Source: Tous-C4FEB sp044356555 (lineage in GTDB: Bacteria > Verrucomicrobiota > Verrucomicrobiia > Opitutales > Opitutaceae). From it: a stretch of DNA of 64,000 bases. The translations under genes and the position numbers were made by a program. The stretch covers positions 241,681-305,680 of the forward strand of contig JBIKWB010000002.1 in the NCBI GenBank assembly GCA_044356555.1, read 5' to 3'. The notes below the pieces were generated by a model that saw only the letters and a program-made list of their open reading frames with translations, made no database searches and was not told where the DNA came from. Of this stretch, positions 54,294 through 63,927 are shown in pieces; positions within the stretch are counted from its first letter, which is position 1; every line of letters starts with the position of its first letter.

Positions 54294-55823
54294 TTATTGC
54301 CAGAAGAGGCGCTTGAGTTGGGAGAGTTTGGTGGAGAGTTGAGCGTTGAGAGTGGTGGGCTCGGCCTGCGGGGCGCGGGTGGCGGTAGCGGGCAAGGGCT
54401 TGGAGATCGGAGCGAGCGGGGTGGCCGGGGCGGGCGATTTTGGCGTGAGGAGAGCGGAGGCGCGGGCGGCTTGCTGAGCCGCAGCGGCTGCGGCGATTTC
54501 CGGACTGGGATCGGCGAGGAGACCGGCGATGAGTTCGTCGGAAGCGTGGGCGTGCTGAAGGGCGGCGAGCCGCACGGCGGGGCTGCGGTCGCGGGCGAAG
54601 TCGTAGAGATCGGCGCGACGCCAAGGGTGCGCCGCGACGGCGAGGGCACGAATCGTCGGAAGCGGATCGGCGAGCAGGCGGCGGGTAAGTTCGGGGTCCG
54701 CGAGGGTCGCGGGTTTTTGTTGGATCGCCCAGTGGCGTCGAAAATCGGGGCTGTGCTCGATCAGAAACGGAATGAGTTCCTCGTAGAGATCGTCGCGGTA
54801 GGCGAGAGCGGTGAGGACGGCGGGCAGACGGGTGGCGGCAAGTGCTTGGATATGGTCCGATGAAAGAGACGGGTTGGTCGCAAGGGCGACGCAGGTGGCT
54901 TCGTCGGCGAGGGCCACAAAGTAGTCGGCGATGTCGGGGAGCAGCGAGGGATTGGCCGCGAGAGCAACCCGGACGGCGGAGCTTTCGGACGGGGCGAGTT
55001 GGCGCTGGAGGGCCGACGCGAGGTTCGGTCGGGCTGCGACCCAAGCCGGTTCATCGGGCTCGCCGTGAGTGATGAAGTGGAGCAGCGCAACGGGGTCGGG
55101 CGCGATCAGGTCGCGGGCAATTCGCCGAACCGTGGTGTGCGGTGAAAGCAGGAGGAGCGCGCGGACAGCGACGGGAAGATTTTCGCGAGAGGTGAGGGCG
55201 AGTTGAACCTCTTCCTCATCGGAGGCGGCCCAGCCGAGGAGCATTTCATCGTCGGCGGTGGTGGTGGCGATGGTGTGGGCGCGGACCACGGGGCTGGTGT
55301 CGGCGGCCAGGACGAGGGCGACTTGGGCGGGAAGGGCGGGCTGCGAGGCGAGGCGGAGACGGACGCCGGGGCTGGAGTCGGTCGTGAGCGCGGCGTGGTG
55401 GGGCAGGCGGAGGGACGGGTTGGTGGCGACCGCGCGGCGGACGGCGATGTCGGTGTCTTGGGCAAGGTTCAGCAGTTCGCGGGCGGCGAGTTGCGGGTGG
55501 GTGGCGACGTGAGTGCGAACCTCGGGGTTCTCGTGGGCGGCAAAAGCGGAGAGCAGATGCGGAGGTGTGCGGGGGTTGGTCGCGAGAAAAGGGAAGACCT
55601 CGGGGTCTTGGGCGGTTTGGGCGAGGGCCTCGAGCAGATGGCTCGGCGAAAGCGGATAAGCGGCGACGAATTGCTGGGCGATGGAGGGCTCGGCCAACGC
55701 CGCAAGTTCCTGGAGCAGGCGAGAGGAGAGCGGCGGTTTGCGCAGGGCGACGGCGGTCTTGCGCACGCCGTCGCGGCGGATGCGTTCGAGGAGCGCGGAG
55801 GAAGTGAGGGTGTCGGCGGACAT
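54294..55823 (-). CDS. Leucine-rich-variant/HEAT-like repeat protein
   Basis: A 509-residue protein made largely of roughly 24-residue helical repeats with the pattern VRxxVAxNPxLPxxLLxxLAxD (examples NPEVRTHVATHPQLAAREL and DIAVRRAVATNPSLRLP). This resembles LRV or HEAT repeats and usually forms a protein-binding solenoid. The last 70 residues are Pro/Ala-rich and end LSQLKRLFWQ. No catalytic motif is visible. It lies 7 bp after ftsK in the same direction, so it may be part of the same operon. Confidence 0.75.
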   Translation of the reverse strand: MSADTLTSSALLERIRRDGVRKTAVALRKPPLSSRLLQELAALAEPSIAQQFVAAYPLSPSHLLEALAQTAQDPEVFPFLATNPRTPPHLLSAFAAHENPEVRTHVATHPQLAARELLNLAQDTDIAVRRAVATNPSLRLPHHAALTTDSSPGVRLRLASQPALPAQVALVLAADTSPVVRAHTIATTTADDEMLLGWAASDEEEVQLALTSRENLPVAVRALLLLSPHTTVRRIARDLIAPDPVALLHFITHGEPDEPAWVAARPNLASALQRQLAPSESSAVRVALAANPSLLPDIADYFVALADEATCVALATNPSLSSDHIQALAATRLPAVLTALAYRDDLYEELIPFLIEHSPDFRRHWAIQQKPATLADPELTRRLLADPLPTIRALAVAAHPWRRADLYDFARDRSPAVRLAALQHAHASDELIAGLLADPSPEIAAAAAAQQAARASALLTPKSPAPATPLAPISKPLPATATRAPQAEPTTLNAQLSTKLSQLKRLFWQ

Positions 55824-55830
55824 GGTTCAG

Positions 55831-57597
55831 TTAGCCGATCTTCAGGTCGCCGGGTTGGACGTAGATTTCTCTGGGGTTGTTGCCGACTTGGGGGCCGATG
55901 TAGCGGCGTTGCTCCATTTCTTCCATGAGGCTCGCGGCGCGGTTGTAGCCGATTTTGAGGCGACGCTGGAGGTAGCTTGTGCTGGCGCGGCCGTTGGCGG
56001 AGATGGCTTCGAGGGCTTCTTTGATCATCGGATCTGCGCCGGCGTGAAGCGTGGGGTCGGCGTTGGCGCCGGGGACGTCCTCGGGGCGGAGTTCGACCCG
56101 GTAGCGCGGGGCGAGTTGGGCCTTTAGGTTGGTGACGATGGCTTCGATCTCGCCGTCGTCGACGAAGGGCGCTTGTAGGCGTTGGAGACGACCGAGGCCG
56201 GGCGGGCTAAAGAGCATATCGCCGCGGCCCTGGAGGGCTTCGGCGCCTTTGCCATCGAGGACGGTGCGCGAGTCGATCTGGGAGGCGACTTGGAACGCGA
56301 TGCGCGTGGGGTAGTTCGCCTTGATGATGCCGGTGATGACGTTCACCGAGGGGCGCTGGGTGGCGAGGACGGTGTGGATGCCGACCGCGCGCGACATCTG
56401 CGCGAGGCGGGCGATGGGTGTCTCGACGTCCTGCGCAGCGGTCATCATGAGGTCGGCGAGTTCATCGATGACGAGGACGATGTAGGGCAGTTTGGGGAAA
56501 CCCTCGGCGACGGCCTTGGCGTTGTAACCGGCTAGGTTGCGGACGGATTTCTCGGCGAGGACGGCGTAGCGCCGTTCCATTTCGCGGACGAGCCACTTGA
56601 GGGCTTGGACGGCCTGCTTGGGGTCGGTGACGACTGGGTGAATGAGATGCGGCAGGTCGCGGTAGATGGCGAACTCGACGATCTTGGGGTCGATGAGGAC
56701 GAGTTCGAGTTCGTCGGGACGGAAGCGGTAGATCAGCGAGAGAATGAGGTTGCTGATGCAGACCGATTTGCCGGAGCCGGTGGCGCCGGCGATGAGCGCA
56801 TGGGGGGCGCGGGCGAGATCGAGGATGACATGTCGGCCGGCGATATCGACGCCGAGGATCAATGGGAGCTCGCCGGTGTTGGTCTGCCAGGCTTCGGATT
56901 CGAAGGAGGCTCGGAGGGCGAGAGGCGCGGAGTGACGGTTGGGGATTTCGACGCCGACGTAGCTCTCGCCGGGGATGGGGGCTTGGATGCGAACGGCGTT
57001 GGCCGAAAGGGAAAGGGCGAGGTTTTTCTCGAGGGCGACGATGGATTCGACGCGGACGCCGAAGCCGGGTTTGACGCGGAACTGGGTCACGCGAGGTCCG
57101 ACGACGGAATCGTGCACGAACGCGTCGATCGCAAAACTATCGAGGGAGTCCTGCAAGATGCGCTTGTTGGTCGCGAGCTCCTCGGGGTTGGAGAAGTTCT
57201 GTTCGGCGGCGCTGGCTGGGCGGAGGAGACCCAACGAAGGCCGTTGATAAGTCGCGAGGTCCGAGGCGGAAAACGGCGCGGGGGGAGGAGCTGAGAGAGT
57301 AGAGTTGAGAGCCGAGTGGTCGGGGGATGCGGTGGATTCGGAGGGAGCGCGAGCGGGCTCGCTGCCTACGGGGGCGGCGAGGTCGGCGGTGCGATCGCGG
57401 AGGTTTTGGCGGACGCCTTCGAGATGGTCGATGGCGTCGTCGAGTTGGTCGCGGTGGCGGGCTTGGTGGGCGAGGCGCTCTTCGAGGCGAGCCTCGAGCT
57501 CGTCGCGCCACCGGGCCAGCTGGTGGTGGTCCTCATCGGGTCCGGCGGCGGCAAAAGCCGCGGGCACGGGAGTCGGAGAGGAGGGTGAGGCGGGCAT
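55831..57597 (-). CDS. ftsK: Soluble FtsK/SpoIIIE-type DNA translocase
   Basis: A 588-residue motor lacking the usual N-terminal transmembrane helices. The N-terminus is a charged coiled coil (WRDELEARLEERLAHQARHR, about 30-75) and a Pro/Ser linker. The alpha domain (about 135-240) and beta ATPase follow, with Walker A GATGSGKS (271-278), LVLIDPK and Walker B VLVIDELADLMM. The C-terminal gamma winged helix (ASTSYLQRRLKIGYNRAASL) would read KOPS-like sequences. The start may be the ATG at 57597 or one at 57648. Another, membrane-bound FtsK could exist elsewhere. Confidence 0.9.
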   Translation of the reverse strand: MPASPSSPTPVPAAFAAAGPDEDHHQLARWRDELEARLEERLAHQARHRDQLDDAIDHLEGVRQNLRDRTADLAAPVGSEPARAPSESTASPDHSALNSTLSAPPPAPFSASDLATYQRPSLGLLRPASAAEQNFSNPEELATNKRILQDSLDSFAIDAFVHDSVVGPRVTQFRVKPGFGVRVESIVALEKNLALSLSANAVRIQAPIPGESYVGVEIPNRHSAPLALRASFESEAWQTNTGELPLILGVDIAGRHVILDLARAPHALIAGATGSGKSVCISNLILSLIYRFRPDELELVLIDPKIVEFAIYRDLPHLIHPVVTDPKQAVQALKWLVREMERRYAVLAEKSVRNLAGYNAKAVAEGFPKLPYIVLVIDELADLMMTAAQDVETPIARLAQMSRAVGIHTVLATQRPSVNVITGIIKANYPTRIAFQVASQIDSRTVLDGKGAEALQGRGDMLFSPPGLGRLQRLQAPFVDDGEIEAIVTNLKAQLAPRYRVELRPEDVPGANADPTLHAGADPMIKEALEAISANGRASTSYLQRRLKIGYNRAASLMEEMEQRRYIGPQVGNNPREIYVQPGDLKIG

Positions 57598-57741
57598 GAG
57601 TGACGGGCGAAAGGGTCGGTTTATCGGCAGCGGCATTTCGGGCGGCAAGCGCGGAGAGGAAGTTTTTTGTCGGGGCGGGGTTGGGCGGTTGTTTCTGAGC
57701 TTGGCGAGGGTTGGAGCGGCTGGGAGAACGTCACTTTACAA

Positions 57742-58800
57742 ATGAGCGACTCTTCCCATTTCTACGCGTGCATCATGGCGGGCGGCAGTGGCGAGCGGTT
57801 CTGGCCGATGAGCCGGGCCCGCACGCCGAAGCACCTGCTGAAGCTTTTCTCCGACCGCACGCTGGTCGAGGAGACGGTGCGCCGGCTCGATGGCGTGGTG
57901 CCAATTGCGAACGTTTTCGTGCTGACGAACACCGCGCAGCTGGAGACGACCCGGGCGGCGCTCAAGGGTGTGATTGCCGAGGCCAACATCATCGCGGAGC
58001 CGGCCAAACGTGACACGGCGGCGGCGGCGGCGCTGGCGACGGCGTTGGTGCGGGCCCGTGATCCGCAGGGCGTTCTCGCGCTCCTGCCGGCGGATGCGCT
58101 CATCAAGGATACGGCGACGCTCGCACGACAGGTGGGAGTCGCGCTCAGGCGCGCGGCGACCACGCCGGCGTTGCTCACTTTTGCGATCAAGCCCGATCAT
58201 GCGGCGACGGGTTTCGGTTATTTGGAAATGGGCGAGCCGACGGGCGACGGGTTCCGGCAAGTGAAACGCTTCGTGGAAAAGCCCGATGCGACGACGGCGA
58301 CGCGTTACCTTGAGAGCGGCCACTATGCGTGGAACGCCGGGATGTTTTTCTGGAGCGCGGCGGCGTTTCTGGCCGAGGCGGAGAAGCACACGCCGATGCT
58401 GGCGGGATTCATCCGGGAGTTTCCGTCGGGCGATCCGACGGCGTTTCTCGCGGCGAAATTTCCCACGCTCGAGCCGAAAGTTTCCGTGGATTACGCGATC
58501 ATGGAGAAGGCGGCGTCGGTCGAGACGATGGTTTCTGAGTTCGATTGGGACGATGTGGGGCTGTGGACCGCGCTACCGAAACACTTGCCGAAAGACGCGG
58601 GCGGTAACGCGGTCCGCGGATCGGTCGTGGCGGTGAATGCGGCGAACAACATTGCGGTGAGCAACGGCCGGGTGGTCGCGCTCGTGGGCGTGAGCGACCT
58701 CGTCGTGGTCGAGACCGCAGACGCGATCCTCGTCTGCCACCGTGATAGCGTGGGTGACATCAAGAAGCTCATGCCGCTGCTGCCGAAGGAACTGCTCTAG
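57742..58800 (+). CDS. manC: Mannose-1-phosphate guanylyltransferase
   Basis: A 352-residue nucleotidyltransferase making GDP-mannose for polysaccharides. The N-terminal GGSGERFWPMSRARTPKHLL, LLPADALIKD, FVEKPDATTA and WNAGMFFWSA are typical. The C-terminal phosphomannose isomerase domain of bifunctional ManC enzymes is absent. The start ATG at 57742 begins MSDSSHFYACIMAGG. Confidence 0.93.
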   Translation: MSDSSHFYACIMAGGSGERFWPMSRARTPKHLLKLFSDRTLVEETVRRLDGVVPIANVFVLTNTAQLETTRAALKGVIAEANIIAEPAKRDTAAAAALATALVRARDPQGVLALLPADALIKDTATLARQVGVALRRAATTPALLTFAIKPDHAATGFGYLEMGEPTGDGFRQVKRFVEKPDATTATRYLESGHYAWNAGMFFWSAAAFLAEAEKHTPMLAGFIREFPSGDPTAFLAAKFPTLEPKVSVDYAIMEKAASVETMVSEFDWDDVGLWTALPKHLPKDAGGNAVRGSVVAVNAANNIAVSNGRVVALVGVSDLVVVETADAILVCHRDSVGDIKKLMPLLPKELL

Positions 58801-59003
58801 ACGTCCATGGCGGGAAACGCCCGCAAATGACGCAAATCGGAGCGATTTCCGAATCGGGAGAGCGGTGGACGAAGGAGTTCGCGTCGCCCCGAATTCCCGG
58901 ACCGGGTGACGCGCGAATTTTGCGGGCGGTCACGCAGCTGCACGGGTAGCGGCGAGGCTGGAGGCGATCGCCGGGATGGCCACAACGCGAGCGCGGGCAG
59001 TCG

Positions 59004-59156
59004 CACACCTTGCTGCACGCGATACGCGGAGAACTGCACTGGCGGCTGAATTTTTGCAAAACGGCGGAGGTGAATTTCCGGCGCGCGCTGGAAAGGGCGC
59101 AGGTGGGGCCGGAGCAGAGTTATCTGGCTCGGATGAGCGGGCGGGCGAAGGGCACG
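59004..59156 (+). pseudogene. C-terminal remnant of an ECF sigma factor (DUF6596 type)
   Basis: This frame reads HTLLHAIRGELHWRLN, then KTAEVNFRRALERAQVGPEQ and SYLARMSGRAKG. It resembles the C-terminal end of SigJ/RpoE-like factors of the DUF6596 group (YHLLHAxRADLLRRLGRxAEA, then AYRRALALAxNxAER). No start, sigma-2 or sigma-4 region precedes it. The match is by pattern recall, not a search. Confidence 0.5.
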
Positions 59157-59506
59157 GAGACGGTGAATCAAGAACGGGCTTTTGCGGATGCGCGCGGCCA
59201 AACAATGTCGCGGTTCGATGATGGCCGAACTGGCGCCGTGGCTAGCGGGAGCATCGGTTGGCTCGATGACGCGGCCCGCGGATAGGTTGAGGCAATTTAA
59301 GCGAAAACTAAAAAAACTCGGCCGGACCCCTTTGGCCGGCCTTCGATTCGGCCGGGTTCGAGGCTTTTCGCGGCCTAGCGTGCAACGATTCCGGATTGGC
59401 CGTTGACGATGCCGGACGGGACGGAAGTCAGCACGAGTGCGCCGCGAAACTCGTGCAACTTGGTCCGGATGAGCGTAACGAATTTTTTCCCGGACGGGAC
59501 CGGGGA
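59157..59506. other. Intergenic region, nothing recognised
   Basis: About 350 bp between the sigma-factor remnant and the DUF481 gene. The open frames present lack recognisable protein features, and only short GGCCGG-rich dyads are seen near 59323-59355. Confidence 0.5.
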
Positions 59507-60616
59507 CTAGAGGCTGTAACCGAACATGAGCTTGATCGTAGAGATCGATTCCGGGGGCAAAGATGTTTTGTTGGGAAGGACGTAGTCGTTATCCGTGCGC
59601 AAGTAATTGTAAGACAGGCTGAGGGAGAGATTCGGCGTCAGCATGCGCCGGAGCGATGCACCGAGGCGAAGGTTGTAGGTTTCGCTCGGGTCCTGCGGAC
59701 GACTTAGGATCAGCAGGGTCTGTCGGAAAGTGAGACCAGGAGTAATCGACTGCTGGTATAGTTGGTAAAAAGCCACTCGGAAGCTGCTCTCCTCGCGTAG
59801 GCCGTTGGGACTGCTCGAAACGATCGTGGATTCCGAGTTGAAACTTGGCCCGAAGCCGGCGAACAGACGGGCAGATTTCGAGTCGATAAAGCGATAGGCA
59901 GGAACAGCGATGACGTTACTGCGGTAGTCGATGCCGTTGATGAGGTCACGGGACCAGTCGGCCTGCGAAACGAGCAACCAAGAAGAGATTGGTTGGTAGA
60001 AATAACGCAGGGCGAACTCGGAATTTTCGCCAACTACGGTGTCGTTTACCTTTTGAAAATTATAGGCACCGAACAGGCCGAAGTCATGGAGGGGCTGGGA
60101 TGGCTTGGTCGCGTTGGGAACCTTGTAGCCGATGGTCAACTCGGTGCCGCGGGCGGTGACCTTGAACGAGTCGTTTTGAATCATGAGATTGGCCTCGAAT
60201 TCTGCGCTCCAGCGATCCGAGAGACTAAACATGCTTCTAATCAGGCCAGGAGGGGGCGGTGGGGGCGCACCGGCCGGCTTGGCGGGCGCACTGGCGGGAC
60301 CAGCGGGCGCACTGGCGGGACCAGCGGGCGCACTGGCCGGACTAGCGGGGGCACCGGTGAGGGCGGAGGAGGGGGAGGAGCGCGTGAACTCCATACCCGG
60401 AGTTCTTGGGATCTTGATCTCACCAAACGAGGCTGAACGAAACAGGATGTAATCGTCGGTCGTCTGGATGATGGTGCCATTAAGCGTCTCACCGTTGGCC
60501 GTTCTTACCGTATCGCCGCGGGCGCTGATCGTGAGGGCGAAAATGATCGAGCAGGCCCCGAGGGCGGCAAGGAGGCCGGTGAGTCGGGATGAAGGGATGC
60601 TGGGCGAGGTGGTCAT
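59507..60616 (-). CDS. DUF481-like outer-membrane protein
   Basis: A 369-residue protein with a signal peptide (LTGLLAALGACSIIFALTISARG, cleavage near residue 34). A short N-terminal domain follows (DTVRTANGETLNGTIIQTTD, DYILFRSASFGEIKIP). An APAGPAS repeat linker comes next, then a C-terminal beta-barrel of about 230 residues with alternating aromatic strands ending in IKLMFGYSL. This fits the YdiY/DUF481 salt-induced outer-membrane family. The ATG at 60614-60616 was chosen for the signal peptide. Confidence 0.75.
   Translation of the reverse strand: MTTSPSIPSSRLTGLLAALGACSIIFALTISARGDTVRTANGETLNGTIIQTTDDYILFRSASFGEIKIPRTPGMEFTRSSPSSALTGAPASPASAPAGPASAPAGPASAPAKPAGAPPPPPPGLIRSMFSLSDRWSAEFEANLMIQNDSFKVTARGTELTIGYKVPNATKPSQPLHDFGLFGAYNFQKVNDTVVGENSEFALRYFYQPISSWLLVSQADWSRDLINGIDYRSNVIAVPAYRFIDSKSARLFAGFGPSFNSESTIVSSSPNGLREESSFRVAFYQLYQQSITPGLTFRQTLLILSRPQDPSETYNLRLGASLRRMLTPNLSLSLSYNYLRTDNDYVLPNKTSLPPESISTIKLMFGYSL
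60284..60346 (+). repeat. 21-bp tandem repeat in DUF481 gene
   Basis: Three units of 21 bp at 60284, 60305 and 60326; the first two are identical and the third differs at two or so positions. They encode the seven-residue repeat APAGPAS in the linker, so copy number could vary in frame. Confidence 0.85.
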
Positions 60617-61262
60617 AGAGTAAGGTGTGGCTTCTGAAGCGGGTGGTGGGAGTAGGGGCGAGGGAAATGAAGCCCGAGACGCGACATTGCTTGGTGAACT
60701 AAGTCGCGTTTGTGAAGGTCTTCCTTTTCCGAATTGAAGAGAGGTGGGGATGGGTCTTGGGCATTGACGGGAGGGCTGGTCGGTTTGACTCGGATCCACT
60801 CCTGTCTGAGATCGCCTTCAGGTTTTTCGAGGTCGCAAAGACGATCCGGGAGTAGTGGTGCGTCTTCACGTAGGCGGGGCCAAGGAGAATTTCGCGGGAG
60901 ACGAAAAGGGGCGAATCGTTATCTGAATTCGTTGATGGGCTCGAGTTGTTCAACGCGCCGGAGATCTCTGGGATGAGGCGATTTTTTTGGCTTAGAGATC
61001 GCGCTTGGTATTCACGTTGTCCGACTCGGCTTGCGCCAAGTTTTTAGGCCGGCTGGTAGCGTCTTTATTCCCGGTCGGAAAGTGGCTTGAGCATTCGGCT
61101 CATCGAGTGAGCTGAGTGTGCCACCAGAAAAGCATGGCCACCGTGGTGTGATCCTCGGCGATCGTGTCCGCTTGGGCGGCGCGATGGTGAGAGGGGCCGA
61201 CGGTGGCCATGGTCTGGTCAGAGACTCAAGAATGAGCGATGCTGAGACGAACCGGAAGCGAC
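60617..61262. other. Intergenic region, no gene supported
   Basis: A 646-bp stretch upstream of the DUF481 gene and downstream of the serine hydrolase. Short frames exist on both strands, but none has family features or a convincing ribosome-binding site. It presumably holds the promoter of the DUF481 gene. Confidence 0.45.
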
Positions 61263-63062
61263 TCAGTACTCGGAAAGCGGCAGACCGCGGAGCACATTAC
61301 CGCGATATGCACTAGGCCGCGGCTGACCCTCTTCGGATGTCGATTCCGCCAAGGTGGAGACTTCTCGCGTAGAGAGGAAATTGGCTTTATTGTCAGCGAT
61401 CAACTTAGGGAACAGGATATTAACAATCCCGTTGAGTGCGACTGCGTTGGCGTTCGTGGGGAAGCCTGGCCCATTCTTGAGGGAGCGAGTGCAGCAGACG
61501 ACGATCGCAACGCTTTGCTCGGGGAGGTACATCATGGACGTATCGTAACCGGAAAGCTGACCGCGGTGTCCAACAATCCAATAGTCGGCCTTGTTGGTCG
61601 TGTCGGGTTCGTGCGCTATGTGCATGCCGTAACTGTTTTGGGCGTAACCGGCGGTGACGGCGCCGGCGCCAAACCCAATGTAGAGCTTCCATTCCATGTG
61701 GGCGCTGCGGTAGTCCGCACTGCCGGTACTAAAATTCGCCATCGATTCGATCCAGCGCGAGAGATCACCGGTGGTTGAGACCATCGCCCCGGCGCCGCCG
61801 ACGCCTGACGCATCGTAAACACTCACATCGAGGTCGGTGCTGGGCAGGGAGGGCACACCGACGTAATTGGCCCAATTCATGTAACCGCGGGCGTAGGGCT
61901 CGGGCATCGTGCTCTGGCCTGGAGCTGGGTAAATTGTCTTGGTGAGGCCGACGGGAGCGAGGAGGCTCTCCGAAACGATCTGCCGGATTGGCTTATTGTA
62001 CAACCCTTCGAGAATCACGCTGAGAATGACGCTGTTGGTGTTGGAGTAGGCCCACACGGCTCCGGGGGTCGCGATCTGGCCGAGTGAGGGATCCTTGAAC
62101 TTGGAATTAACGAGTTGGATCAGCTCGGCGTCGGTCCAAACGCGCGTCCGGTTCAGGATGTAAGGGAAGAACCAGTCTTCGATGTAGTTAGTGTAGCTAT
62201 TGATGCCCGACGTGTGGGTGAGCAGCATGCGGACGTTGATGAGATTCTTGGGGTAATTGTTCAGCATCTCCGCCGGCAGGAGCTTGGAGAGGGGGGTATC
62301 GAGCGTGAGGCGCTTCTCTTGGATCGCCTTCAGGATCGCCATACCGATGAAAGTCTTCGAGGCGCTACCGATGCGGAAGTAAGAGTCGGGCTGCAGCGCT
62401 TGACCGCTTGCGAGATCCCGGACGCCGCGAGCCTGGGTCCAAGGCTGTTCGCCGAGGAACTTCACCGAGTACATGATACCGGGGATGTCGAAGTCGCGGA
62501 TGGCTTTATCGACGAGGGCCTGAATCTTGGTCTGGTTGTCTGCAGTCAGGATGGCGCCGGAGGAGGCGGGGAGCTCATAGACCTCAAGCAGGGCGACCCC
62601 GCGGCTGCCGTCGGTCGATGAAACCACTGCCGTGTAGTGACCCGGCTCGAGGGAAAGGAGGAGCGCAGAATTCAGACTGTTGGCTGGGAATGGGAAGGTG
62701 CCTAGCTTGGTCACGGCTTGGGCGATATCGGCCGAACTCGCCGAGGCGCCGCCTTGATTTGATGCGATTTCCCGTGCGCCAGAGAATACGGCGATTTTCG
62801 TATTGCTGAGGCTGTTCGCGACGCCGAACGAGCCGAGAGCCGGCCCGGCTACGCGAAGGAGGACTTGCTTGGGCGCGGTGCCTGCAATGGCGAAGCCGCC
62901 GATAAGGACGTCCTGACCTGTTCCGACTGCACCGCGAGCCGACAGGCTGACGATGCGGGACGGTTCGATGGCGCTCGCGGATTGGAGGCCGATGATTACG
63001 CACGCGACGCTGAGTAGCTTGAAGCCGCGACGGAAATGGCGATTTAGTGCTGAGATGTTCAT
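61263..63062 (-). CDS. Secreted beta-lactamase-family serine hydrolase
   Basis: A 599-residue exported protein. A signal peptide (LLSVACVIIGLQSASA, cleavage about residue 31) is followed by a beta-rich domain (about 35-165, RIVSLSARGAVGTGQDVLIG to GVALLEVYEL) that I associate with Opitutaceae secreted proteins. A class C beta-lactamase/DD-peptidase domain comes next, with Ser-x-x-Lys in IGSASKTFIGM, MLLTHTSGI and the Tyr-x-Asn motif WAYSNTN. It probably acts on peptides, esters or peptidoglycan in the periplasm. The ATG at 63060-63062 was chosen for the signal peptide. Confidence 0.88.
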   Translation of the reverse strand: MNISALNRHFRRGFKLLSVACVIIGLQSASAIEPSRIVSLSARGAVGTGQDVLIGGFAIAGTAPKQVLLRVAGPALGSFGVANSLSNTKIAVFSGAREIASNQGGASASSADIAQAVTKLGTFPFPANSLNSALLLSLEPGHYTAVVSSTDGSRGVALLEVYELPASSGAILTADNQTKIQALVDKAIRDFDIPGIMYSVKFLGEQPWTQARGVRDLASGQALQPDSYFRIGSASKTFIGMAILKAIQEKRLTLDTPLSKLLPAEMLNNYPKNLINVRMLLTHTSGINSYTNYIEDWFFPYILNRTRVWTDAELIQLVNSKFKDPSLGQIATPGAVWAYSNTNSVILSVILEGLYNKPIRQIVSESLLAPVGLTKTIYPAPGQSTMPEPYARGYMNWANYVGVPSLPSTDLDVSVYDASGVGGAGAMVSTTGDLSRWIESMANFSTGSADYRSAHMEWKLYIGFGAGAVTAGYAQNSYGMHIAHEPDTTNKADYWIVGHRGQLSGYDTSMMYLPEQSVAIVVCCTRSLKNGPGFPTNANAVALNGIVNILFPKLIADNKANFLSTREVSTLAESTSEEGQPRPSAYRGNVLRGLPLSEY

Positions 63063-63880
63063 TATTAGTGGATTGCGGAGGGCTTTATATATAATATTCG
63101 GATTGTCTATACTCAATGCAGTTTAGAGCGGGGGGCAAACTGAAGTGGGGCAAGCGTAAAGACCGGCGTTTCAAATTTGTAACGAGTGGTATAAGTGTTT
63201 ATTATGTGATGCATGTGTTTTGGCCGATTTTTATAATGCTCAATCATTGCTTTGCTGTTTTAAATTATATATAACAATATTGATCAACAGAGATTTGTAA
63301 TCTTTTTCCGCGGCGCCCTCTGCTGTGCACCTGCGAGGTTGAATTCAATTTTTGGGATTGGCTGTTCGGTGGCCGTCATGGTCACTGGCGGCACTCCCGC
63401 CGCTGGCCAGCGGTAGGCGCCCGGATCCAACCGCGCGGCGCACTTCCGCATCGCGTCTTGAACCCAACGGAGATCTTCAACGCATCGCGGCGGCGGTTGT
63501 AGAACAACCGCGATTCGCCGTGGGGGCGTGGCACTTTCGCTGCGGCCCGACCAATGCAAACAAGCCGGTGCAGCCCTTGGTTAAAACCGAACGCCGAAGT
63601 TGAGGCGTAGGTCGATTTCGTGAGGTTTTCTAGGGCAAGGAAGTTGGCATGGAAAGCACCCCTTCTGACGAGGCCCCAAAACTGCCGATGCTGGTGCCGC
63701 AAGCTCCACGTCGATGCCCACCGCGACCTCGACGACCGCCCTGGACAACTCAAGCTGACGAACCTGGTGCGCTCCGCCCTGCAACGGATCAAGGAAAGCG
63801 ACTGGCAGTGCCCGGCGCCTTGGCGCCTGTCAGATGGCTTAGGGCTGAGGGCCAGATCCAACTCACGGTCTGGATATCAA
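63063..63880. other. Intergenic region, partly A+T-rich; no gene supported
   Basis: Positions 63063-63300 are strongly A+T-rich, contain TATAAT-like segments and probably hold the promoter of the serine hydrolase. Positions 63300-63880 are GC-rich with short frames on both strands. None is recognisable; this could be decayed mobile-element sequence, given the repeats that follow. Confidence 0.4.
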
Positions 63881-63927
63881 CGCTCGCGTAAAACTGACCC
63901 ACTAACGCTCGTTTAGAACTGACCCAC
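63881..63927 (-). mobile_element. Pair of 22-bp repeats resembling an IS21-family end
   Basis: Two direct repeats at 63881-63902 and 63906-63927 (period 25 bp) differ at four of 22 positions. Read on the minus strand each begins GTGGGTCAGTT and ends GAGCG. Multiple TGGGTCAGTT-type terminal repeats are characteristic of IS21-family ends. No istA or istB frame is visible in the window, so this is either a solo end or the edge of an element continuing to the right. Confidence 0.5.

Noticed and set aside
60699..60953. An 84-codon minus-strand frame upstream of the DUF481 gene
   Set aside because: Ser/Asn/Lys-rich with no domain or ribosome-binding site, and composition unlike neighbouring genes.
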